Translations under genes and position numbers: made by a program
Assembly: GCA_947169835.1 (NCBI GenBank)
Contig: CAMVRH010000006.1
Coordinates: 1 to 15,408, forward strand
Direction of reading: 5' to 3'
Length of the DNA stretch: 15,408 nucleotides
Source of the DNA: an uncultured Lachnospira sp.
GTDB taxonomy: Bacteria; Bacillota; Clostridia; Lachnospirales; Lachnospiraceae
The notes under the pieces: generated by a model
The model's input: the letters and a program-made list of their open reading frames with translations, nothing else
What the model was told of the DNA's origin: nothing
The model's database searches: none
In this document: piece by piece, positions 9,047 through 15,011 of the stretch
How positions within the stretch are numbered: the first letter of the stretch is position 1
Layout: each line of letters begins with the position of its first letter

Positions 9047-11170
9047 GCATTTACTTATGGGTTTTACAACTACAACGAGAATGATGCAGATCAAAAACTC
9101 TATGACGCCGAGCAGATGAGCCAACTCTTTGATGGCATTATTACTGATGGCGTTTACGCACATGTCGGATCGTGTTTTCTCGTTAGTGCTACAGGCAGTG
9201 GAGCAAACAGTGTGACTATTGGTTCTGGTAGAGCCTGGTTTAATCACACTTGGAGTTACAATGATAAAGATTATATTCTTGAAGCTCCCTTACCACCTTC
9301 AACTCAGGATAGAATTGATGCGGTTGTTATTGACATTAATTCAAACAAGAATTCGCGAATGAATAAGCTTGATTGGAAGATTGGGGCAGAATCATCTAAC
9401 CCGAAAAGGCCAACTTTTACACATGAAGAAAAGCACAATCAGTACGCTTTAGCTTACGTTAGGAGATCACCCGGGGTGACAGTAATAAGTGCTACAGATA
9501 TTTCAAATGCAGTTGGCACAGATGAGACTCCTTATGTTACAGGAGTGCTGGAATCGATCAGTGCTTCCCAAATTCTATCAGACTTTACTGCACAGTTTAA
9601 CTCTTTCATAACGTCAAGCACGGATAGAGTTACAAATTTGTTAACAGAATGGCGTTATGGATATAGAGACTTTATTGATGGGTGTAACAGTGAATTCGAA
9701 AGTGCACTTCATGGATATGAGATACAAGTAGACGATCTTATATCCCAGAAGACGACTGAATTTAATTCTTTCTTATCTCGGAAAACTTCTGATTTTAATT
9801 CTTTCTTAAACACCAAAACAACTGAGTTTAATAGTTTCATTTCAACAAAGAACAATGACTTTAGGGGATTTGTAAACACCAAAACAGCGGAGTTTTCATC
9901 GTTCCTGGAAGAATGCGAATCTGAGTTTGACAGCTTCCTTACAAATCTAAGTTCTAGATGCGATGCAGAAATTAAGAAGTATGCTCTTGTGGCTGAAGGT
10001 TATGCCGCAGGAACTCAGAATGGAACTCCAACATCCATAACGCCATACTACCATAATAACGCTAAATACTATTCTCAGCAGGCAGCGGCCAGTGCTGAAG
10101 CAGCTTCAACTGCTAATTCGCACCCACCTTATATTGGTGATAACGGTAATTGGTATGTTTGGAACTTATCTTCTAATAAATATGTAGATTCTGGAGTGGA
10201 TGCTAGTATAACTGTTGAGATTGCCGATGTCTCTATGCTTGCTACCGGTGAGACTCCTAGAGTAACCAATACCGGAACAAATACAGATCCAGTATTCCAC
10301 TTATTCATTCCTTACGGTGTTTATATTTCAAGCATTGCTAAGGTAAGTTCAAGCGGTCTTGTAGATACCTACAGAATTAACTTCACTAACGGTACTAATA
10401 CTACGTTTACCGTAACTAACGGTAAGAGTGCTTACCAGTCTGCTAAAGATGGTGGATATTCTGGCACAGAAGCACAGTTCAATGAACAGCTTGCTAATTT
10501 CAAGACATATTCTGATAGTGCTGCAGCATCTGCATCTACAGCAACAAATAAAGCAAACGCTGCTTCAACGTCAGCAACTAACGCTGCAAACAGTGCAACC
10601 ACAGCTTCAACAAAAGCATCAGAGGCAAGCACATCTGCAACCACGGCTTCAACAAAAGCTACAGCTGCAGCCACAAGTGCAACTAACGCCGCTAATAGTG
10701 CATCTACAGCTTCAACGAAAGCATCAGAAGCAAACACATCTGCAACAAACGCCGCTAATAGTGCATCTACAGCATCAACAAAAGCTACAGCTGCAGCCAC
10801 AAGTGCATCTACAGCTTCATCAAAAGCATCAGAAGCAAGTTCATCAGCAACAAGCGCAGCTAATAGTGCAACCACAGCAACAAATAAAGCAAACGCTGCA
10901 TCTAATAGCGCTACACTATCTGAAAGCTACGCCAAAGGCGGAACAAATACAAGATCTGGTGAAGATACTGACAACGCATTATATTACAAAGATCGTGCTA
11001 AGTATTATGCTGATAGAGCTGAAGAAATTGTAGATATTGGCATAGCTACTACATCAAAAGCTGGTATTGTTAAGCCTGATGGTGAGACTATATTTGTTGA
11101 CGAAAGCGGTAAGATAACAGCCGGTATATCAGATAGTGACTGGGATGTACTAGATAATTTATTTGCATGA
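9044..11170 (+). CDS. Tail fibre / upper baseplate-type protein with hendecad and heptad repeats
   Basis: A 708-residue fibre-like structural protein. Residues 1-170 form a beta-rich domain (AFTYGFYNYNENDADQ, later DRIDAVVIDINSN) that resembles the tail-anchoring N-termini of fibre proteins in Clostridia phages. Residues 215-302 are eight 11-residue repeats. Residues 360-430 hold a short beta module (GDNGNWYVWN..., GVDASITVEIADV, FHLFIPYG) common in these fibres. Residues 493-625 are nineteen Ala/Ser/Thr heptads like the fibre repeats of lambda side-tail fibres. The C-terminus (TTSKAGIVKPDGETIFVD, ending DSDWDVLDNLF) is another common module end. The architecture suggests a trimeric shaft. 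Position after the hub supports a role joining the tail tip to the receptor-binding proteins encoded next; that role is inference. Confidence 0.85.
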   Translation: MAFTYGFYNYNENDADQKLYDAEQMSQLFDGIITDGVYAHVGSCFLVSATGSGANSVTIGSGRAWFNHTWSYNDKDYILEAPLPPSTQDRIDAVVIDINSNKNSRMNKLDWKIGAESSNPKRPTFTHEEKHNQYALAYVRRSPGVTVISATDISNAVGTDETPYVTGVLESISASQILSDFTAQFNSFITSSTDRVTNLLTEWRYGYRDFIDGCNSEFESALHGYEIQVDDLISQKTTEFNSFLSRKTSDFNSFLNTKTTEFNSFISTKNNDFRGFVNTKTAEFSSFLEECESEFDSFLTNLSSRCDAEIKKYALVAEGYAAGTQNGTPTSITPYYHNNAKYYSQQAAASAEAASTANSHPPYIGDNGNWYVWNLSSNKYVDSGVDASITVEIADVSMLATGETPRVTNTGTNTDPVFHLFIPYGVYISSIAKVSSSGLVDTYRINFTNGTNTTFTVTNGKSAYQSAKDGGYSGTEAQFNEQLANFKTYSDSAAASASTATNKANAASTSATNAANSATTASTKASEASTSATTASTKATAAATSATNAANSASTASTKASEANTSATNAANSASTASTKATAAATSASTASSKASEASSSATSAANSATTATNKANAASNSATLSESYAKGGTNTRSGEDTDNALYYKDRAKYYADRAEEIVDIGIATTSKAGIVKPDGETIFVDESGKITAGISDSDWDVLDNLFA
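9686..9949 (+). repeat. Eight 11-residue (33-base) repeats in the fibre protein
   Basis: Residues 215-302 read as eight consecutive 11-mers. The central six (237-302) share the plan (T/S/N/E)xx(E/D)F(N/R/S/D)(S/G)F(L/I/V), for example TTEFNSFLSRK, TSDFNSFLNTK and TTEFNSFISTK. The first two (NSEFESALHGY and EIQVDDLISQK) are weaker. Phe occupies two fixed positions three apart, followed by an aliphatic residue. A period of 11 fits a right-handed hendecad coiled coil rather than a heptad coil. Confidence 0.85.
10520..10918 (+). repeat. Nineteen Ala/Ser/Thr-rich heptads (21-base tandem repeat)
   Basis: Residues 493-625 divide without gaps into heptads such as ASTSATN, AANSATT, ASTKASE and ASTKATA, with Ala at the first position of all 19 heptads and at the fifth of nearly all. 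Near-identical DNA also recurs at longer steps: a 30-base block at 10652 reappears at 10778 (126 bases, six heptads), and a 26-base block at 10685 reappears at 10748 (63 bases, three heptads). This indicates fairly recent duplication by whole heptads. Such repeats form helical fibre shafts in lambda-type tail fibres. Confidence 0.85.
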
Positions 11171-11172
11171 TT

Positions 11173-11188
11173 AGGAGGATAAACTATG
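11173..11188 (+). promoter_or_regulatory. RBS of the 61-residue gene
   Basis: AGGAGG at 11173-11178 precedes ATG 11186 by 7 bases. A near-perfect site in front of so short a frame is strong support that it is translated. Confidence 0.75.
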
Positions 11189-11371
11189 GCTGATCTTACA
11201 GTTCTAAATTTAGACGGGACAAATAGAAATATCAAAGATTCAAGAGCAGTCCGTTCTGTGAAAGTCAATGGTGTATCGCAGACAGTGTCTAGTAATAGCG
11301 TTGATTTAGACATAGAATCGAACCTCATAAAGGACTCAACATGGACAACTTTATCTGAGTTGTTTTCTTAA
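11186..11371 (+). CDS. Small tail-associated protein (61 residues), function unknown
   Basis: The protein starts MADLTVLNLDGTNRNIKD and continues with VRSVKVNGVSQTV...VDLDI, a short beta module like those that precede fibre C-termini in Clostridia phages. It ends IKDSTWTTLSELFS, which matches the end of the preceding fibre protein (ISDSDWDVLDNLFA) at seven of fourteen positions. It has no signal peptide or membrane segment. A strong RBS, a 15-base gap before it and an 18-base gap after it place it in the tail operon. It may be a separated fibre segment or a small connector between the fibre and the next receptor-binding protein; the sequence does not decide. No enzyme motif is seen. Confidence 0.75.
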   Translation: MADLTVLNLDGTNRNIKDSRAVRSVKVNGVSQTVSSNSVDLDIESNLIKDSTWTTLSELFS

Positions 11372-11392
11372 AGAAAGGAGATAATTTAGATG
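11371..11392 (+). promoter_or_regulatory. RBS of receptor-binding gene; leader shared with the gene at 14482
   Basis: AAAGGAG at 11374-11380 lies 9 bases before ATG 11390. The 18 bases 11371-11388 (AAGAAAGGAGATAATTTA) recur exactly at 14465-14482, in front of another gene of the same operon, in both cases beginning within the stop codon of the preceding frame. Confidence 0.7.
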
Positions 11393-13777
11393 CATACTTT
11401 ACTAGAATTGTGTCGTGATAAGATTAAACCTTATATAGATAATGTGGAAGAAAATCTTACAGGACATATTACGGATAATGAACCCTATGTATTAAGACAG
11501 GGTTTAGGCAATCTTGCAGATATGGATTTAGTTGGTGGCTCTTTGGCTTGGAATCAGCAGGCTAGACCATTTGAATCAACATATTGGGTAAACACAGGAT
11601 GTACGGTTTCTTATTCAAATGGTGTCGCAACTTGTAGTTGTAATGCGAATGGAAATTTCGGATTATATGCGAATGTTGGGTATAGACCATCAATTAAAGA
11701 CCATAAATATCTGATAAGCGTAAATGCTAAAGCATCGAGAGCAGGTAATGTTACTTTTGGATTTAATAATTCCCAAGTTACCAAGGAAGTATCAGCAAAC
11801 ACTAACAGCATTTTATCAACAATTCTTATATGCCCAAATAATAATAATGCTTTTGCATGTGTTCTTGGTTCGGGTGTCAGTGGTACAGATAGTTTGGTAC
11901 TAAAAGATTTTGTCGTAATAGACCTCACAGCTCTCTTTGGCTCATCTGAGATAGCAGACTACATCTATTCTCTTGAACAGGCAACAGCAGGAGCAGGAGT
12001 AGCATGGTTTAGAAAATACTTCCCTAATGCTTATTATGCTTATCAGAGTGGAAAGATTGAGAGCGTTAATGTAGCTAGTAGGAAGGTTGTTGGGAAGAAT
12101 ATCGTAATCGGTATTGAAGGTGGTACATGGTCGAATTCAACACAAACAAAAGCCTCATCTAACGATAGAGCAAGAGTAGACTCTGTTTTAGATGTATTTC
12201 CATCTACTCAATACACTATTAGTGCAAAGGGGTTAGATAATAAAACAATACAAGTCATTACAGTATTTTACAATAATAAAGGTAGTGGAACGTTTATATC
12301 AGAAAGTTCATGGAATACAGTACCGTATACATTTACAACTCCAAATAATTGCAAATGTTTGACGGTTATTTTTAAAACAAGCAATAATGATAATGCACCT
12401 CAAAACTATATTGCAGAACCACAGATAGAAATAGGTTCAACAGCAACAACATTTGAACCTTACAAAGAGTATTCATTCCCATTTGACTCTTCCAAACAAC
12501 TCAGAGGAATATTCTACCTTGATGCAAATAACAAGCTATGTGCTAATGGTGATATTTACAGGGCTGATGGAAGTATCACGAGGAAATACGGCATTGTTGA
12601 CATGAGTACATTGAATTGGTCGTATGATTCCCAAAACACAAGATTTTATGTGACTATAAGCGGAAAAAATAATGGTAAAACTAATTTTATTTGCCACAAA
12701 TATGTTGCCCTTAATGTCGAAGTAAGCGATTTGCCCGATAAATCAATAACTGGGCAAAACTCCAGCAATAATATGTATTTAAAGGATTCCTCTTACACAG
12801 ATTCCGCCACATTTAAGACCGCCATGAGTGGTGTATATCTTGTTTACGAGTTAGCTACACCAACCACAGAATCAGCAAATGCTTATCAGAATCCTCAGAG
12901 AGCATTTATTGATGGCACAGAAGAGTTTATTGACGCAGGAGTAACAGCAGGCACAAGGGACGTATCTATTCCTGTTGGAAACAACACCACCTATCAGCTT
13001 AACGAAACTCTTCCACCTATTGAGGATTATGTTGATGGAGCAGTAAAAGGAAAGGTTGATTGGGAATCCAATGCAGTTTTGGGGGCTAAGAACTTACTGC
13101 CTATGACACTGGCTAACATGAAGGAGTTTAACACAAGCGGTACGTGGAGCAGTTCCTTCAGTGGAGAGGCTTATACAAATAATGGTGTTACCTTCACTGT
13201 CGGTACAGATCGAGATGGAAATGTCACATCAATAACAGCAAATGGAACACCATCAGCTTCACAAGTGGAATTCTATATCCCTGGCCACGCGAGGTTGAAA
13301 AATGGTGAATACATTCTAAATGGTGGAATTAGTAGTTCTAAAAGAATTTACTTTTATAATGGCTCGCAGCGGTTTGAGGATAGAGGGAGTGGCGTAAACT
13401 TTTCAATAAGTGGGTCTGAAATATTGCAAAAAGTAGCCATAGTTATAACAGAGACGGCAAATAATGATAAATTTTATCCTATGATAAGGTTAGCCTCCGA
13501 CCCCGACTCTACTTTTACACCTTATGCTATGACTAATCAGCAGTTGACGCTAGAAAAGTTGAGTAAACCTACAATCTACACTAAAACTCTTGCGGCTAAT
13601 GCTACATCTGTTTCATTTAGTGGTATATCACTTAAAGAAAATAGTGTTGTTACCATAGCTACATCAAAAGTAGGACTGGAGTATAACAGTCTTACTGAAA
13701 GTAGTGGTACTTATACAGTAACGTTTGATGCTCAATCAAGTGCTACTACTATCTATCTTATAATTACGGAGGTGTAA
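11390..13777 (+). CDS. Modular receptor-binding / tail tip protein with carbohydrate-binding-like domains
   Basis: A 795-residue protein that probably contacts the cell surface. I read three galactose-binding-like (CBM_4_9-type) beta-sandwich segments: about residues 50-180, 234-350 (from GKNIVIGIEGG to an end reading EIGSTATTFEPYKEY) and 565-715 (from GAKNLLPMTLANMKEF to FYPMIRLASDPDSTFTPY). The phrase of an acidic or aliphatic residue, short loop and (F/T)xPY is the usual end of such modules in phage tips. Linking parts (FGSSEIADYIYSLEQA, FRKYFPNAYYAY, LRGIFYLDANNKLCANGD, VYELATP) are conserved scaffolds I recognise from Clostridia phage receptor-binding proteins. Residues 727-795 form a Ser/Thr-rich beta tip. 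There is no catalytic motif, so binding rather than degradation is likely. Module assignments rest on pattern recognition; the sugar target is unknown. Confidence 0.78.
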   Translation: MHTLLELCRDKIKPYIDNVEENLTGHITDNEPYVLRQGLGNLADMDLVGGSLAWNQQARPFESTYWVNTGCTVSYSNGVATCSCNANGNFGLYANVGYRPSIKDHKYLISVNAKASRAGNVTFGFNNSQVTKEVSANTNSILSTILICPNNNNAFACVLGSGVSGTDSLVLKDFVVIDLTALFGSSEIADYIYSLEQATAGAGVAWFRKYFPNAYYAYQSGKIESVNVASRKVVGKNIVIGIEGGTWSNSTQTKASSNDRARVDSVLDVFPSTQYTISAKGLDNKTIQVITVFYNNKGSGTFISESSWNTVPYTFTTPNNCKCLTVIFKTSNNDNAPQNYIAEPQIEIGSTATTFEPYKEYSFPFDSSKQLRGIFYLDANNKLCANGDIYRADGSITRKYGIVDMSTLNWSYDSQNTRFYVTISGKNNGKTNFICHKYVALNVEVSDLPDKSITGQNSSNNMYLKDSSYTDSATFKTAMSGVYLVYELATPTTESANAYQNPQRAFIDGTEEFIDAGVTAGTRDVSIPVGNNTTYQLNETLPPIEDYVDGAVKGKVDWESNAVLGAKNLLPMTLANMKEFNTSGTWSSSFSGEAYTNNGVTFTVGTDRDGNVTSITANGTPSASQVEFYIPGHARLKNGEYILNGGISSSKRIYFYNGSQRFEDRGSGVNFSISGSEILQKVAIVITETANNDKFYPMIRLASDPDSTFTPYAMTNQQLTLEKLSKPTIYTKTLAANATSVSFSGISLKENSVVTIATSKVGLEYNSLTESSGTYTVTFDAQSSATTIYLIITEV

Positions 13778-13783
13778 AAGATG
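13768..13783 (+). promoter_or_regulatory. RBS overlapping the end of the receptor-binding gene
   Basis: GGAGGT at 13768-13773 precedes ATG 13781 by 7 bases and lies inside the last codons of the previous gene, whose TAA is at 13775-13777. Only 3 bases separate the two genes. Confidence 0.7.
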
Positions 13784-14407
13784 GCTATTTATCCTTCTAA
13801 AAAGAAAACACCAATCACTTCTATAACCCCTAGTAATATTTCACCTGTGAGTATTTCAGCAGGCACTAACTATACTCCGAGTGAGAGTGGTAGCGTAATT
13901 GGAGGTTATGCAGATGTGCAGCCTAGTGATACAAATCCTCCTTTGCTTTATAAAAGGGCTGAAGATAGACCTTGGTATAGAATCGGTAATAATGGGTATC
14001 TTATAGCAACAAAGAACTTACCAATAAATTATGGTACGATTACTGTTCCAATAGCATCACTTCCTACTAACATTTCTGGTTATAAGACTTTTGAGTACCA
14101 ATTTGATGGATTCCCTAGAAGTGGAGTGGCTAGTGACTTCTACACAAAATTAACAATTAAAAATTTTGCTATTAAAGAAATTCCGCTTTACAAAGTTCAC
14201 CTAGATGCAATCAGTGCGGGAGAATATACAGACTATCCGCCCACTATATCAATAACTAATTACGCACCAACAGGAGACCTTAGAAAGCCTTTTAGTCTTT
14301 CATTTCGTGTAGTAGCTAATGGTGGTGAGTACGGTAATAGAACAATAGTAGAATTTTTAGATGATTTAACTATTAATTGTTATTATACAGATTTTTCAAG
14401 TTTTTAA
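13781..14407 (+). CDS. Small tail accessory protein, unknown function; C-terminus possibly truncated
   Basis: A 208-residue protein. The N-terminus has a Ser/Pro/Thr-rich stretch (ITPSNISPVSISAGTNYTP) followed by GGYADVQPSDTNPP, an arrangement I associate with small proteins encoded after receptor-binding genes in Clostridia phages. The rest alternates polar and aliphatic residues, as in an all-beta structural protein (GNNGYLIATK, FEYQFDGFP, SLSFRVVANGGEYG). There is no signal peptide, helix-rich part or catalytic motif. It begins 3 bases after the previous stop. The annotated stop at 14405-14407 follows a run of five T, and the next frame continues to 14466, so the native protein may be about 20 residues longer. 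A role as tip or decoration protein is a guess from position only. Confidence 0.75.
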   Translation: MAIYPSKKKTPITSITPSNISPVSISAGTNYTPSESGSVIGGYADVQPSDTNPPLLYKRAEDRPWYRIGNNGYLIATKNLPINYGTITVPIASLPTNISGYKTFEYQFDGFPRSGVASDFYTKLTIKNFAIKEIPLYKVHLDAISAGEYTDYPPTISITNYAPTGDLRKPFSLSFRVVANGGEYGNRTIVEFLDDLTINCYYTDFSSF

Positions 14408-14466
14408 ATGGAAGTAATTGGAATGTAGTAATGGTTTTAGGTACTGCCGCAACATTAGCAGAGTAA
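14377..14466 (+). other. Probable frameshifted C-terminal extension of the preceding gene
   Basis: Frame 1 is open from 14377 to TAA 14464-14466 and reads LNGSNWNVVMVLGTAATLAE after the stop of the preceding gene. One extra T in either T5 run (14392-14396 or 14401-14405), or a -1 slip there, would fuse this extension to the gene. Fusion would leave a 15-base gap before the next start, matching the 15 and 18 bases at the two earlier junctions, instead of an unexplained 74. No RBS serves this stretch alone. A deletion, a sequencing error in the T run and programmed slippage are all possible. Confidence 0.6.
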
Positions 14467-14484
14467 GAAAGGAGATAATTTATG
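14465..14484 (+). promoter_or_regulatory. RBS of the duplicated-domain gene; copy of the leader at 11371
   Basis: AAAGGAG at 14468-14474 lies 7 bases before ATG 14482. The surrounding 18 bases are identical to 11371-11388. Confidence 0.7.
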
Positions 14485-14982
14485 TATAGACTTTTAGAGA
14501 TAAATAAAACCACCGACAAGGAATCACAAAGCATTTATCCCTTTGATGATTTCACAGCCATGGAGGCAGAGTATGAAACCAAACTTGGCGCATGGATGAA
14601 GAATGAGAGTGTACAGGCTGAACTTCTTGTGATGCTTGACGGAAGTCTTAACACTATAGAAGTCGGCAGAGTTGGTGAAGCTGAACTTTCTCCAAGGCTT
14701 ATAGAGGTTAAGACCACAGACACAGAAGAAGTTACAGTTTCCAAGTACGACAGCAACTATCTTGTTTCCGCAAACTTCCACAGCAAATTAGGTTCGGCTA
14801 TGAGCAACGAAGCCGTGTTAATTGAAGTTCTCAAAGGCATTGACGGAAATGGTGCGGAGTTAGAACACAGAAGTTGGATTCGTCCTGTTGAAGAGCCTGA
14901 ACCAGAACCCGAACCAACACCTGAACCAGAACCAATACCTGAACCCGAAGAGGATACAGGGCTAACGGGGCTAACAGAGTAA
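14482..14982 (+). CDS. Small phage protein with two copies of one domain and a Pro-Glu tail
   Basis: A 166-residue protein of unknown function. Residues about 21-66 and 88-134 look like two copies of one domain: ETKLGAWMKNESVQAELL against HSKLGSAMSNEAVLIEVL, 68 residues apart, each followed by a short Asp-Gly turn and a polar strand. Residues 137-157 are a (Pro-Glu) repeat, followed by a short GLTGLTE end. Single-domain relatives with a (T/S)KLG..M.NE.V block are familiar to me as unnamed proteins between fibre genes and lysis genes in Clostridia phages. There is no signal peptide or membrane helix, so it is not a holin. A structural or assembly role is suggested only by position. RBS and spacing support the start. 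Confidence 0.8.
   Translation: MYRLLEINKTTDKESQSIYPFDDFTAMEAEYETKLGAWMKNESVQAELLVMLDGSLNTIEVGRVGEAELSPRLIEVKTTDTEEVTVSKYDSNYLVSANFHSKLGSAMSNEAVLIEVLKGIDGNGAELEHRSWIRPVEEPEPEPEPTPEPEPIPEPEEDTGLTGLTE
14498..14883 (+). repeat. Internal domain duplication in the small phage protein
   Basis: Two aligned blocks 68 residues (204 bases) apart share (T/S)KLG-x-x-M-x-NE-x-V followed by a run of hydrophobic residues and Asp-Gly. The copies have diverged, so the duplication is old at DNA level. Confidence 0.65.
14892..14954 (+). repeat. Pro-Glu codon repeat
   Basis: Alternating CCN and GAA/GAG codons encode a Pro-Glu rich segment (residues 137-157), with Thr and Ile at two places. It is likely an extended linker. 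Confidence 0.75.
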
Positions 14983-14993
14983 CCTAGATCGTT

Positions 14994-15011
14994 AAAGGAG
15001 AGAAAGTCATG
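14994..15011 (+). promoter_or_regulatory. RBS of the peptidase-like gene
   Basis: AAAGGAG at 14994-15000 precedes ATG 15009 by 8 bases and supports the start of the gene cut by the right edge. Confidence 0.75.

Noticed and set aside
10432..10875. 147-residue Ala/Val-rich frame on the minus strand
   Set aside because: It is the complement of the same heptad repeat and carries no independent signal.
9752..10918. CRISPR-like array from 33-base and 21-base periodic repeats
   Set aside because: The repeats are contiguous, degenerate, in frame and coding; there are no unique spacers between conserved repeats.
10428..11033. 201-residue Gln/Leu-rich frame on the plus strand
   Set aside because: It is the shifted reading of the Ala/Ser/Thr heptad repeat, which keeps alternate frames open. 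It has no RBS.
14431..14466. Tiny separate gene starting ATG 14431
   Set aside because: No RBS precedes it, and it is better explained as the shifted C-terminal end of gene 7.
13781..14466. Target gene of a diversity-generating retroelement
   Set aside because: An Asn/Trp-containing C-terminus prompted the thought, but no template repeat, reverse transcriptase or lectin-type fold is visible in the window.
14408..14481. Promoter or terminator in the largest gap between genes
   Set aside because: There is no convincing -35/-10 pair and no GC-rich hairpin followed by T residues; the gap is explained by the frameshifted extension and an RBS.
14482..14982. Holin, from its position before a possible lysis region
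   Set aside because: The protein has no transmembrane helix and its Pro-Glu tail and duplicated domain do not fit a holin.
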